A stretch of 64,000 nucleotides of DNA from Nemopilema nomurai (GCA_003864495.1 ML133496.1:2447631-2511630); one strand, 5' to 3'. Shown: positions 24,286 to 37,635, numbered from the stretch's first letter. Numbers and translations are program-made. The notes: a model not told the origin generated them from the letters alone.

Positions 24286-26111
24286 CCTTATTAGAATGAA
24301 CCTACTTTAAATGGGCCTAAATCGCCGAGAAGCAGCAAACACGAACGCCATAGTTCAAGCCACTTGTTATTATTAAGCAAAGCTGAATTGTATTTCATTT
24401 GCCTGTTATTGTTGTTGTTGTTGGCTAGATAAACAAGAAGCATTTGAAAAAATCCGATAACACAGTTCATGAGGATTTTCCAGCCATTCAAATAACTTCC
24501 TTTCTTCCCTGATTTCTCTTTCTTCCCACAAAAGGGTGTTTGCATCCTTAACTACTTCGATTACTCCCTTAGCTTCTTATTAGGCCTAGGATTCAAAAGA
24601 AAGCCTGGCTGCTTTCTGTTTTCGTTTAGAGCGTTCAATCATTAGTTGTTAGTTTATTTGTGTTTTAATTATTCATTCATTTTACTTTCATTCATGAGCG
24701 TTTACATTCGTTTGTATTTATATATATGTTGCCGCGATAAATGTTAGCAAATGTTTTTTCAGTCGCGTCAAATTAATCTCAATGTTGTCACTATTGTTTA
24801 AAACGAAATAATTTTGGGATCAATGCTGATGCGACGTTGCCTTCATATATCAAAGCGAGGATCGAGCGACGATAAATTCTTTTCATTGCTTCTGGCTCAT
24901 GTTTTATATTCAAACGAAAAAAACTTCGATTTTGAATTCAATCCAAATCTTGTAATTTACCCCTAAGGATTAACGTGTATGCTCGAAGCACTTGGTCAGT
25001 GAAGTGCGTGTCGCAAACGTGTTGATCCCAGTAAAAACAAAAAGTTTCGTCTGTTATTTGTTGATGTACTGTTTTAGCTTTAAGCAATGTGCTTGGTTGT
25101 CTGTAAGACCTATTCTAAATTCGCAATCTAATCGTCTTATATATTAGCAAGATATGTTGATAACCTCCTTTCAGAACGTGAGTTCTCAATAGCGAGGCTA
25201 CAAAGGAATACTCTTTTAGCATCAGTTGATGGTGCGTGTTTCTCGGCGTATGTTCCCTATGGGTAACAGGAATTTAGTTTGCATCAGACAGCCAAGCGCA
25301 TTCTAGTTATGTTGTTGCACAAGTCGTTGTTTTGAACAATTTAATACATTGTTACACATTTAATGCATTGTTACTATTTGTTACACACATTATAATTAAA
25401 ACGTTATGCAAGGTTACACACATTATTTCTTAGAGTTAAGTTTATTTTAAAAAGAATTTCTGTTATGAAGCGTTGCGTCGATTAAGAATTTTCATAAAAT
25501 TTTACTATTTAATTACTTTTTGCTTTTGTCAAGTTTTAAGTTATCTTCTACGTTCAGAGATGTTGCTAAAGTTTTAACTTAGTTTAGAAAAACATCAAGG
25601 CGTCAAACATAAATTAACAGTTGTTTTATTCATCTTCTATGTAAAATGGCTTAGTAATGAAACCGTAAACTAAACTAGCGTTGTCTTATTTTTTTAACTC
25701 CTAAATTTTACGAATCTTTCCACTTTTTGCCACTTCGAGGTTAAGTCGACATTATTCAGTCTCACTCTTTCAGCATACTAGTGGCAAAGGCATCTGACCT
25801 GACAGACAAATGTATCGGTTCTATCTTTTAGCCAAGCCATTTGCAATTGTTATGAAAATATTCTGGAGCCGATACTGGTAGTGTTGAAAGTGATAGCTAA
25901 TTTCAGCAGGTGCAAGAATGGAATTTTCGCCTAAATGCTTGCCGTGGTCTTTGACCCTTATCCAGCAATGAATGGAGCTAGGTGAAGCGTGTGATCCAAG
26001 GAGATGCAGCGGGGAGACATCTTGAATCTGCAACGTTCTCGATAAAATTTCGAACTTGCTTTCTATGAATGTTAATGGGAAATTCCATCTGTTATTGATG
26101 CGGTGATAAAT

Positions 26112-26118
26112 TGCGCTC
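26112..26118 (+). promoter_or_regulatory. Single metal-response-element core upstream of the first ZnT1
   Basis: TGCGCTC fits the MTF-1 core TGCRCNC, 187 bp before the start codon. Vertebrate ZnT1 genes are induced by zinc through MTF-1 at such sites. A single core can occur by chance. Confidence 0.35.
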
Positions 26119-26304
26119 GATTTTCCGCGGAGAACGCTGGGTATACGAAGGAGAACCCACAGGATATGTGCTACAATTATGGAAACACCGGCAGATCAAA
26201 ATTGCTAATTTGCAGGTTTAACAAATAAAGACTCTTTATTTACTTCACCAAAGAGAACCAAACTGAACATACAAGACTATTGCTGATCCTGGACCATCGG
26301 AGAC

Positions 26305-28922
26305 ATGGGCGTCGTGGACTGCATAAACAGACACATTCCTTGCTTGCTGAGCAGAAAGACAGCCTTCATATCGATGACATTTTTGCTATCGTCGTTCTTT
26401 TTGACAGAAATAGTGATCGGGTATATCACAAACTCAATGGCTTTAATCGCCGATTCCTTCCACATGCTATCGGATGTCGCGTCCCTTATCGTAGGCTACT
26501 TGGCACTGAGGTACTCAAATATCGAGGCACCAAAGGATAGGTACACATTCGGATATGTCAGAGCCGAGGTGATCGGGGCCCTGGTCAATGCAGTATTCTT
26601 AGTGGCTCTTTGCTTCTCTATCTTCATCGAGGCAATGAAGCGGCTTGTTATGGTCGAAGGCATAGAGGACCCCCTGCTAGTTTTTGCTGTTGGGGCGATT
26701 GGATTGATAGTGAACGCTTTTGGGGTGTTTCTTTTCCATCAGCAAGGTATACAGCACGGGCACAGTCACGGGGGTCATGGACATAGTCATGGGGGGCATG
26801 GGCATAGTCATGGGGGGCATGGGCATAGCCATGGGGGGCATGGGCATAGTCATGGCAATGGTAAAGATGCGGAGAGTACAGAGAAAGGTAAAGATGCAGA
26901 ACAGACGGTAGACTCAACAGAATGCTCTGGTGTGGGATACGAGAGCTACTCCCATTCCGTCACAGGTAAAAACAATTTGAAGCAATTCTCTTTCTCTCTT
27001 GCATAGCTGGGAAATGCGTTGCACCCATTACAGATAAGATTGCTCGAAGGTTTGAAGTATCTTGCTTGATAGAAAACGCTTGCAAGAAAACCTGTCCTTC
27101 TCGCAATAAAAACATGTCCCCCTTCCAGTCGCCTTAAAAGGTAAACTGTTTGCAAAGTAATGTTTGAAAGTTAAAAAGTAAAGGCAATGATGAATCGCAA
27201 CTTGCATAAGAATTGGTGCCAACAGAAAGTCGTTATAAAGAGTTGAAAAAGTTGACATTGCTGTTGTTGCTATTACAATAAGTATTGCATACCAGTAGGA
27301 CGTCAATGTACAAGAAATCATTTGGGTGTAGTATGTATAAGTGTTAAAGTTAAGATGAATTGACAGAATAATTCATGAAGGATGTGTTTATGAAATTCTC
27401 TTTCACACTTTCCAAGTTTCTTGTTGTTATATAAACATATGTAATTATGCTAGCCTGTGTTTTCTGTATTAGAAAAAGATGACTTATAGATGTGTTATCT
27501 TGAGGAAATGAGGCCGTAGTAACAGTGAACTGAACTGGCCTTTGGGAATCTAATTTTAGCATGACGATAACCTTAATGCCTAATAACATCTTGAGATGAA
27601 GGGAATGTATTGTGGGGAGAAGTTGTGCTTATTGTGTTTTTAAATCATTAAGGCTTGATTTATATAAAAAAAATTGCCTTAAACTCCATTCTTTTTTAGA
27701 TACCGATGATGAAATGCACCAAACCCCAAGACCAGTAATGAAGTCAGCTAGCCAGCTGAACATTGATGGCGTCTACTTGCATATCTTAGGGGATGCTCTT
27801 GGTTCTGTGATTGTAATGATTAGCGCATTGATTATTCTATTAGCACATGGCACGTGGACACTGTATGTCGATCCTGCTATGAGTATTGTCATGGTGCTCA
27901 TCATACTAAAAACGTCCATTCCGCTGTTGAAAGAAACATCACTGATCCTTATGCAGACGGTTCCAACTCACTTGAATGCGGAAGAAATCAAAACGAGACT
28001 TCTGCAGTCAATTCCAGGAATCCAAGGAGTTCATGAATTCCACGTTTGGCAACTCTCTGGGCATAAGATAATAGGTATGTCGCTTTTAGCTTTAGAAGGT
28101 AGTGAGGTATACTGGGCTTTAGCTAGATGACTGTGTAGTCTTTAAATCAAATGATCAAGGAACTGCGTTCTCAAGCTTTTTTCATAGCTTCACAAAGTCC
28201 ATGTGTTGTGCCCAAGCTTTGACCAGCTTTTGACCAGCCTTGACCTTTCATTTATCCTTGGTAAATGCCATAGGCCCTTGAACTTAGACAGTCATGACAG
28301 AAAATTATCAAGCCTTAAATCTTCATTATCTGGAAAGACATAAATGAAGAACTGGGAAATTGAGAAAGTGAGAAAACAAACAAAGAGAAGGCTGGAAAGC
28401 TGCTTGAAGTCGAGCAGGAATAAAAAAGCCCACCATTCCCACATTTTTCAGTCAATGCTGCGAAATTTCAGAAATGATAAAAGAATTTTCATTCAACTAG
28501 AAAAAAATCATTCACCATAAAGCTTTGGTCTAACAACTTGTGAAATTAAGTTATACTGCATTAAAGATTTTTCCTTTGCAGCTTCAATTCACGTAAAATT
28601 CCGAGACATGGAAGATTATATGAAAAGATCGAATGAAATTAAGAAGTTTTTCCACAAGGAAGGCATTCACTCAACGACCATCCAGCTTGAGTTTGATAAT
28701 CCTAGTGAACCGACGGGCTCGAAATGCATTATTGTTTGCACTGGTGGCAATTGTGAGGACATGACGTGTTGCAAGGTCAATGATACCACTACCACGATCG
28801 ATACGTATTCATTGGAAGAAAGACAACAGCAACAACTACAGCAACAACAGCAGCAGCAGCAACAACAGCAACAACAGCAACAACAGCAACAACAGCAACA
28901 GCAACAACAGCCGGAGCCATAA
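26305..28922 (+). CDS. SLC30A1: ZnT1-type zinc exporter, first tandem copy
   Basis: Exons 26305-26965, 27700-28074 and 28582-28922 join in phase and encode 458 aa. The protein is a six-helix cation diffusion facilitator. The zinc-site residues are present: H53 and D57 in helix 2 (SFHMLSD) and H248 and D252 in helix 5 (LHILGD). His rather than Asn in helix 2 argues for zinc over ZnT10-like manganese transport. Between helices 4 and 5 is a long loop of GGHGHSH repeats. The cytosolic C-terminal domain carries HEFHVWQLSG and FFHKEGIHSTTIQ, followed by a Cys cluster (CTGGNCEDMTCC) like the vertebrate ZnT1 tail. The family exports cytosolic zinc across the plasma membrane. The protein ends in a polyglutamine tract, which is unusual. 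It pairs with the copy at 32401, which has the same intron positions and phases. Confidence 0.93.
26766..26857 (+). repeat. 21-bp coding repeat in the His-rich loop
   Basis: About 4.5 in-frame copies of a 21-bp unit, GGGCATGGGCATAGTCAT plus GGG, encode GGHGHSH. Near identity of the copies suggests recent expansion and possible length polymorphism of the zinc-binding loop. Confidence 0.88.
28823..28910 (+). repeat. CAG/CAA tract encoding C-terminal polyglutamine
   Basis: About 29 glutamine codons, interrupted once by Leu, lie just before the PEP end of the first ZnT1 copy. CAA and CAG are mixed, which tends to stabilise such tracts. The second copy has no equivalent. Confidence 0.92.
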
Positions 28923-31900
28923 TTTTCTCTGCTAAGGTTGGAGAAGGATGACGCTACGGTGTTGATTATGTTTGCATCAAACCGAGGCCATGCCTTAAAA
29001 TATTGTTAATTGGCTGTTGGTTTCAAAAGACGCTCATAAATATATAATTACCGGAATTGAAGTACCCTGCTAACGACACACGGAGCATGTTAATAACTTT
29101 GGTGCTATTGACCTGAAAATGTCCCAAAATGGATGTACAAATGAAATACAAAAAGATCAGCAGTTCTAGAGTTCAGAAAGTTCTTATTTTAGAAAATGTT
29201 AAGAAATTTTTGTCAATATTAAGACCAAGGCATCCAACAAAGGGCACGCATGCATATTAAAAATTCAGTATAGGCCGAGTTCATAGTGTTATGCTAGCTT
29301 AAATGTTTAATCGATTTTTGATATGCAAAGTGATTCTTCTTGTCAAAACTGACGTTTGAATCACATGACTGTAGCCTCTTATTGTATGCTAGTTTCCATC
29401 ATTACCATTCCACAGTTGAATCCAACGAAATACTGCAACTGATGAAGGATGTCAGTTTTTAGGTATAATTACAGACTATCCACTTTCTTTGGAATTATCT
29501 AAAGAATTTACAAAATAGCGCAACATGTTGATTGTGACATTTGAAATCATGGAACCATACGGTATTCAAGATGGTTAATGCATTTAGCTGAAAAACATCT
29601 CATTGCACAGGCTCATTAAATGATATCATTGCAGGTCAAGTCCTCTAGTTCCTCGTAAAGAGAACCCTTATTTACTCAAATGGTTAAATGGCCCATTCAT
29701 TATACAAAATATAAAATAATTAAGGTTAAATGCCAACGGGTGTTTACTTGAAATCGAGTGTGTTCAATTTCGAGTGTTTTTCATCGAAAAACAACCAAGG
29801 GGCTACGAGTGATCAAGAAATCAACATCTCCCGTTCCTAACTGTAGGGGGATTCCATTTTTCAGAAGTTTTTCATACCCAATCTGATTTATTATGTATTT
29901 CGTGCAGAATTCATCTCCTATCATACTTTTAGTTATAATAAAAATAAAAAATTCACCTATCATAGGAAACAAATTCGCTACTTGTGCTTTCTAGAAATGG
30001 AAAAGTTTGTAAATATTCGAGAATCTGCACATTCTGAATTGCGTTCGATAATGAATTTAAACATTTCAAATCGTTCTCAAAAGGAATATGTAGGGGGCTA
30101 TAGAACTTCTCAAAAGGTCAAGTCTATGGCTTCGTCACAATTTACGTCACATTTGATGCAAATTGAGAGCCAAGGAAACGAACAAACTATCAAATTAAAT
30201 ATTGTCACACGGCAAACAACGTTTTGTGCATGGCTTGCGTATTTTGTTGCTACATGTTTAACATAATACTAATTTTTGATACATAAGGCAGTTTAAGTAG
30301 TAAAATTAGTTTTACAGATTTTCCCTGTTTACACATTGTGTCTTTGTGGTTATTGGAGTTCTTCGTCCCTACCTTGCAATGCACCCATGTTCTTTACCCC
30401 GTTAGCAATTGAAGAATTTTCAAGGTCCCTGTTTTCGACTCCCCAATTAGCACGTTTCTTCTATTATAGGAGGCTCGAGCCTCAAAATGGGGGACTGGCT
30501 AGGGAGTGGGGTTCGTGCCCCTGCTACTATCGTATGAGAGCTGAAATTCTGCCTGTTCTTGAGGAAAATAAAAATTCTTACATTTGACCCTATGAAATTA
30601 AGAAAATGAAGGTTTCTTTTTTTTATAAAAGACTCTCTTCAATGTATTTTTGAGTGTATTTGAGCTTTGCCCAGCGTTTTTAGTGAAGGAAAAATATTCC
30701 GTTAGATAATACTTTTCGGCTGTTCTCCTTCAGAAATTCCCAATTTTGTGAACTTGAAAGTTGTCCATAAAAGAAAACGGACAGTTTTTTTATCGATAAT
30801 TCTTTTTTAGATCCAAGAATCTTGAATAGTACCCCAGAACCTACTGTCATCAAGTCATCAAAGTTTTAAAATCAAAGTAACAAAGTTGTGATCTCAAAAT
30901 GTAATATAATATACATTTATATTCATACTTTCTTTATCGTGTAGCATTGCTCTTGTTGTATCATAAAACCCCCCAAAAAACTTAAAAGAAAAGGTACATG
31001 GGGGACTTGCAGTCGTTCGATAGCCATTGATCCCCCCCAGTGTACTACCCCCACCTTGCTATCCTAAATATGTCCCCCGGCCATCAAGGCGTAATTCGAG
31101 GTGTAAATCGGGAATTTGAGAACTGGAAAGGGGAATGGCAACCTACAGTCCTTGACAGATCGTTTTCCTTTAATTGGCCTTTGACATCGTCGTGCGCCAA
31201 TTCAATTTTAAAGGAAATCGGGGAAGGAACTTTTCGCAATAAAATCACAAACCCAGTGTGTTATAAGCTGATGAGGAACCTGTATCCTGATTATTCACAG
31301 AGATTTAGCTTGTGTAAATAAAGGCAGGTGCAAATCATCTGAGAAAAGTGTGCTCGTCTCATGTGATAACAAGACCGGAGAATTTTGCGCCTGATTGCAC
31401 ACACTTCGATTCAACCTTTGTTTCTTGCACACTGCACACATGAAATTGCACACGGCTTTCAAAAAGCCCTCCCGAGTCATACACCTCAAGCTGAAATGAG
31501 TTAGGTAGCACTTTTCTCATTTCGTTCGTTTATACATCAAATACAGTTTTGAAGTATCTTGCGTTACAGCAAAATGATTAATGTTTGCACAAAAGTGCTC
31601 TTTGTGTGTCTGTGGAAACAATGTTTTGTCACAAAACAATATTTTCTCTTTTAAATGGAACGTATTTACTTTAATTTAAGCGCAATTTATGCCTGAGTTT
31701 TGTATTCCATGCAGCTGAAATTTATACCTATAACAAGGGGGTAATTAAAGGGGTTAAAGATAAAGCCGTCTTAAATTAGATGGATATTAGCCTTTGCTTT
31801 TAGCCTGCCAGCCCACACCCCTTGTTTTTGAAGGGCCTGTATCTTCTGACAGCGATAATGAAATTTGTACGAGAAAAACCAGGCTTTTGTTCTTTACGGA

Positions 31901-32400
31901 TGTTGTAAAAATTGGCTGTTGAGTCTTGTTTGTACTAAGCCAACAGTCGAAATTAGACCGTTATAGGCCAACTTTGTGTATAGTTTCTGTTTCGAATGGA
32001 CTCTAAGAAATATGACATATATTCCTTTTTGCAGTACGTGCGCATGCGCCTATTTATAAGGAAAATAAAGAAAATCTTGTTAAAAGAGGAGGGTTGCTTG
32101 ACTTGTCCGTGACTTGAACGACTTCGCAGAGAAAGGTCAAAGAGGAAATAAAGTTCATTAGAGGCTAGCATCGGCACCGGCAAATGCTGTTCTATTCCTG
32201 ACCTTTTATGGAGAAGGTACAATTGCCTTGAAGAAAGTGTTGATTCCTGAAATATAAGCCAGAAATCGATGCAGTATGTCAAGACTTTGAGAAGGATTCG
32301 CAGATCTTTTGTACTTGAAAGCAGCCAAAGTTCGTGATCAGCTTGAAATAAAAGCACTTCTGCAAACAGTGGCCATTGTTTTACTTTCCAAGTAGCAGCC
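28923..32400. other. Interval between the two ZnT1 copies
   Basis: I find no supported exon here. Open frames at 29982-30266, 30336-30587 and 31040-31321 lack flanking splice signals in phase and any known motif. The interval includes the 3' UTR of the first copy. At its right end it holds the metal-response-element cluster (31396-31453) and another core at 32038-32044. Confidence 0.45.
31396..31453 (+). promoter_or_regulatory. Cluster of four metal-response-element cores
   Basis: TGCACAC, a match to the MTF-1 core TGCRCNC, occurs at 31396, 31426, 31433 and 31447, all in the same orientation within 58 bp. The cluster is about 950 bp upstream of the second ZnT1 start. A fifth core in reverse orientation (GTGCGCA) is at 32038-32044, 357 bp upstream. 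Confidence 0.5.
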
Positions 32401-35400
32401 ATGAAATCCTGCAGCCTGAGCCGGAGAACTAGCTTCGTTTCTATGATGCTTCTCACCTCAAGTTTCTTTTTGGTTGAGATCATCGTTGGTTATTTAACGA
32501 ACTCTATGGCCTTAGTTGCCGATTCATTTCACATGCTTTCCGATGTTGCCTCGCTCATTGTTGGTTTTCTTGCCCTGAGGTACTCGTCTCTTGGTATACG
32601 GACCCATAAATACACGTTTGGTTATGTCCGATCAGAAGTTCTTGGAGCTTTGGTGAATGCGGTGTTCTTGGTTGCCTTGTGCTTCTCCATCTTTGTGGAG
32701 TCCATGAAGCGGTTGGTGATAACCGAAGAAGTGGAAAACCCGGATTTAGTTTTGATTGTAGGATCTGTTGGCCTAGTTGTAAATATTGTTGGATTGTTTC
32801 TGTTCCATCAGCATGGGCATGGTCATTCTCATGGTGGTGGGGGGCACGGCCACAGTCACCAAGGTGACACCAAGGCCGGGCTGGAAGAGGTGAAGGTTGA
32901 TTCACGTGAAGTGGTTTTAAGCAAGGGAAATGGCGCAGAATTCGCAAACCTTTTGAACCAAGGAAGCAACTCAGAAATAGTCAAAACGAAGGTTGATGTT
33001 TCCAGCCCGTTGGTCCTTGATGATGACGAACCTGGGGAGTACAGAACTGAAGTTGGGGAAACAGGTAAAAGGAATCATGATTTCTTTTAATACCTAGCAA
33101 ATAGTAAATATTTCTGCCATGTCCTATGGAGTTTTTAGACGCCAAAAGATAACAAGCTTTGCAAACGTTTCAAAATTTTTAATAATTAAATAGGCGTTCA
33201 CACAATAAATAATAAACTTTCACACTCTTGAAGGTGACTATTCTATGTATGTGTTCATAGGTCTGAAAACAAAATTTATTGGACATAACTGGCAATTCTG
33301 TTTAAATGTTGCCTTTGTGGATCAAATTCTTCCTTTTTGGAATTTTATATGTAGAATATATACAGTTACATCTTAGTTTTATTTTTTAAGGTCCAATTTG
33401 AAATATGCATATTTAAGTTTGTTAGTTTGACAAGTACCTAGGCCACCTGCAGTAAAACATGTGGGTTTGTTTTCAATTTCTATGGAGCTGTTAATTTTAA
33501 ATGAAAATCAAATCCAACCCAGGTTTTTTAAATATTCATTGTCACAAATTGGCTTCCATTGTTATTTAGGTGAGGAAACTCTAGTCCTTGCAAGATCAAA
33601 CGAGAATCATGCAAAGAAGAAAGAACCCCACCAAGCTGATCAACTGAACATGCGTGGGGTATATCTTCATGTTCTTGGAGATGCCCTTGGCTCTGTCATT
33701 GTTATAATCAATGCATTGATAATCAAATATGCCTCTGGATCTTGGACCAATTATGTGGATCCTGTCATGAGTATGATTATGGTAATAATTATACTCAAGA
33801 CATCCATCCCTTTGCTTAAAGAATCATCAATGATACTCATGCAGACTGTACCTACACACCTGAAAATCAAGGAAATTCAAGAGAAGCTTGTTGGTCAAAT
33901 AAGTGGTGTGTTGAGTATTCATGAGTTCCACATTTGGCAATTGTCTGGCAATAAAATAATTGGTAAGTTTTTTTCAATTATTTGCCAAATAGAATGCTAC
34001 ATTATCAATATTTTTCACAATGGCAATCAATATTTTGATAAATATCTTGTACCACCTTATAGCAGGTAACTTCCGAAATTGAACTAAACTGGTGGTAAAG
34101 TTATCTTAAACCTTTCTTAAAATCTCACAAATGCTCTTTATTATTTATATACAAAGAATCTGATGTCTTTTCTTAGCTGTGAATTTGGTACTATTCAATT
34201 TAGTTCTTGACCATTTAGTTCTTAATAATTTAAGAGTTAGGTTTTGAACTAGGTACAACTAAAGCTATAGCTAGATTGTCTTTTACTTTATTTCAGGGGG
34301 GACCAATTTGAAACTTTCTGTTTCTATTCCCGGATGTAATTTTATACCAAATTTGAAAACCTGAAAAACCAAGAAACATCAGGGATTTCTCAGGGAGCCC
34401 CAAATTCCCATCAAATTAAATGATTAATCCAAGAATCACTATACTGCTATTTAGATGCTCCAAAGTTTGTTAAAGTCATTAGTTTTCTTTGACATTATTG
34501 AAAATTCAGTGTCATGTAATTCACTTGAAAAGGCACATCAAAGCTGCAGAGGTTGTGAAGGAGCCTTTTCTGAGGAGAACCATCACAATCACAGATCTGA
34601 TTTTCTGCTGCTTTGGAATTGAAAATCTGCTCAAGTCATTCCTTTTATGTTTAGCATGTTTGTGTCCTCTCCTGTCTTATATTTCCATCTTTTTTTGCTG
34701 CCCCAATGATTTCATGCAAATTTGTGCAAATTCATGTGTGTTAATTTGCCTTCTCATCCTTTTTTTGCAACATGTCACCCTCATTTAATCTTGCTCCTTC
34801 TTTTTATTTCTGACTTTGAAATCATCGATTTAGTCATTATCTGCATCTGAATAAACTGCTTTGACTTGCTTGCAAATCTACTTCTTTTTAACCTAATTCT
34901 AATCAAACATAAAAACCTACAACCATACAAGCCTGGTTTGCAAAAGTGAACCAGGAAAAGACCTTGCAGCAAATATTCAGTGTAATAATATTAATCGCCT
35001 TAGCGTCTTGTAAGGCAGCCATGAGTAACCCTCTGAGCTCTAGAGCCTGGAGCAAGGTGATTATATTTAAGCAGAGTGTCAGCGAAAAAAAAACAATATG
35101 GGAGCAATAAAGAGCCAAAACAACCCATCATAACAACAAACAACAACAACAAAAACATATTATTATATATTAGTTATCTTAAATATGTCGGACTGGGTTA
35201 TAAAGAAAGCCAGTGCTTTAGAATGTCGACCGTCTGGCGACGACTTTGCTTTTGAAGTATAAGACCGTGATTAATTGGTTTTTAAGAAAGTTTGAAGTCC
35301 TTGGTAATCCACTGAAATCGCGACATTCTTTCGAAAGCTGTCTGAAAAACCAGAACTTGTAGTCCAAAGTTCAGGGAATCCGTTCGCAAGGGCTTGAAAT

Positions 35401-37478
35401 TCTAAACGGGCAATTGCCTCTTAAAGTAGGAAAAGTTTCTTGGTTTTCGGTTTGCAAGGTGATAGTTGTGCGGTATCAAGCCACATGCGACCTGCTCTCC
35501 AGCGTTAATCCCTTGATTTGTCATTCTCTTGGCTGTTAAAAAAGCTGTGTAGCTGTCAACTTTGGTCTTCGGTTCGCATAATAATTTTCTCAGATAATCT
35601 AAGCAAGTAAGGAAAATCTTTGAAGCGTTATCTTGTTGTAATGGCTCACCTCATATTTCAGTAGTGGGCGTGTCTTGGTGGCTAACAATAATCTTTCTGT
35701 TTGTCTGGGCACGTCATAACTACTCAGGACAGTTTGGCTTTTCAATATTTTCCACGACTCGATTAATTTATATCCTGTAAACGTAACAACAACAACACAA
35801 AATAACAACAACAACAACAATAACAAGAAGAGACGCGGCTTATTTTTAAACGTATGTTTACCACGGCTCGATAAATGTTTATTTATATCAGGATGCCTGT
35901 AAAAATACTTATGCATGAAAGAAAAGAGGTTATGGGAGCAAGGCCTTTGTAACTTTGTAAGGTCTAAAGTGGCCCCACCCCCAACCCCCAATACGGGGGT
36001 ATGAATCAAGAATTCACGGTGTTGAAATTCGTTATTTCACGCAAGTTTTATCGGCAATCACGTTAACCTTATTTTTGTTCGGAATTTTCTGCTCGATGGA
36101 AATATGGGTAAATTTCTTTTCTGGCAGTTGTGAAGTTGATCAACTTATATGTCTTGGTATCAAAAGTGCTCAACAATTGGTACAACCTAAAAGTAATGCA
36201 AATCTAGAGCAGTCAAAAATGACACGAGCCACCCCATCAAAATTTTTTTAAGTTTCACGAGCTTTCACGAATTCCCACATGGAAATTATCGATTCACGAA
36301 TTTCCGTGCATAAAAAGTTAGTATTCACGTTCACGAGCGAACCTTCATTCACGAAATTTAGCTACAAAATTTGTCGATTCGCGTTTTCACGGCCCAAAAA
36401 GTCCAATCCAGCTTAACGTAAAAGCTATTTGGGTGCCACACCAAAGATCCAATGTTGGTTTGCAAGTTTGTAAGTAAGTTGAATTGCCACAATAACAGGT
36501 CTATGGAAGTTTCTGAATCCTGTTGCTCTAATCATCTGAACCACCCCTTTCCCCGCATACGGCTTTGGTGAATTTTGTTGCCTTAGTCATAAGAAAAACA
36601 ACAATCGTGGAAGTATATCCCTCGGTCCAGGGAAAAACGATGAGAAAAACGTTATCAGTTGTTGATGACGAAAACGTTATTTTCACATATTAATACATTG
36701 AGGAAACAGATTAAAATAATTTGAGGTTTTTTGAGAATGCACAGGTGAATTGAATTAGCTGTTACCAGCATACAATTCCTTTTAAAATTCTGGATTTTTT
36801 GAGTTTATTCGTGGCTATTTTTTTTCACACTTTGGTGGAATCTTTTTTCAACTTTGTTGAAAGAGACTGACCTTGGGCCTCGTTCACACGAGAACGGTAC
36901 GAAGACACTGGAACTTTTCTGCTCCTTCGCACACACCAGTTAATCCCCTTTGAATTAACCAATGACACAGATACGCCGAAGGCATTATTGACAAAACCTG
37001 TCAAAAAACACGAAATGACGATGATGACGAAAAAATGTCAGATGGCAAAGAGAACAATGCAGAGGAAAGTTTTAAATGGTCAGATAGCAAAGTGCAGTTG
37101 TTGCCTGAAACTTCAAAGCATCCCAAGCAAAAAAGAACTTGCTTTTGTGTATGATTAATTTTATGCTCTCTGATAAAACACACTTTTTATCAAACAGCTT
37201 CAGCCCATGTCCGTTGTCAGAACATTCACGACTACATGGCCATTGCGAATGACTTGAAGGAGTTCTTCCACAACGAAGGGATCCACTCGACAACAATACA
37301 GCCCGAGTTTGAAGAAGACCCGGAATCTCCGGATGGCTGCATCTTGGAGTGCGGGCCGGACAAGAACTGTGCACAGCAGACCTGTTGCGGACCCATCTCG
37401 GGTGCCAACGACGACAAGTCCAAGTTGAAACCGGACGGGAACGAGAAAGAAGAAGAGGAGACAGAGTGCAGTGCATGA
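32401..37478 (+). CDS. SLC30A1: ZnT1-type zinc exporter, second tandem copy
   Basis: Exons 32401-33064, 33570-33962 and 37198-37478 join in phase and encode 445 aa. The zinc-site residues are H44 and D48 (SFHMLSD) and H255 and D259 (LHVLGD). The helix 4-5 loop has a short His block (HGHGHSHGGGGHGHSH) followed by about 80 mixed, acidic residues, unlike the long His repeat of the first copy. The C-terminal domain has HEFHIWQLSG, FFHNEGIHSTTIQPEF and a Cys cluster (CGPDKNCAQQTCCG) similar to the vertebrate ZnT1 tail, then a short acidic end with no polyglutamine. Both introns fall at the same places and in phase 1 as in the first copy, which supports tandem duplication. The second intron is 3.2 kb long. 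Metal-response cores upstream suggest zinc induction, which is inferred. Confidence 0.93.
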
Positions 37479-37480
37479 AC

Positions 37481-37635
37481 GCCCGGACACGTTTAAACAT
37501 TGAGTAGGAACGGACCGGACACGTTTAAACACTGAGTAGGAACGGACCGGACACGTTTAAATATTGAGTAGAAACGGACCGGACACGTTTAAACATTGAG
37601 TAGGAACGGACCGGACACGTTTAAACATTGAGTAT
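37481..37635. repeat. 32-bp tandem repeat in the 3' UTR of the second ZnT1
   Basis: Nearly five copies of a 32-bp unit start 3 bp after the stop codon. Each contains GGACACGTTTAAACATTGAG, and so an 8-bp palindrome GTTTAAAC. Copies differ by one or two bases. The repeat should be part of the mRNA. Confidence 0.9.

Larger units (their letters stand above)
22771..26304. other. Gene-poor interval between boll and the first ZnT1
   Basis: Apart from a possible small secreted peptide (23948-24285, minus) I see no gene. The interval contains a candidate boll polyadenylation signal AATAAA at 23048-23053, a poly-C run near 24063, and short simple repeats. A TGCGCTC metal-response core lies at 26112-26118, about 190 bp upstream of the zinc-transporter start. 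Confidence 0.45.
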
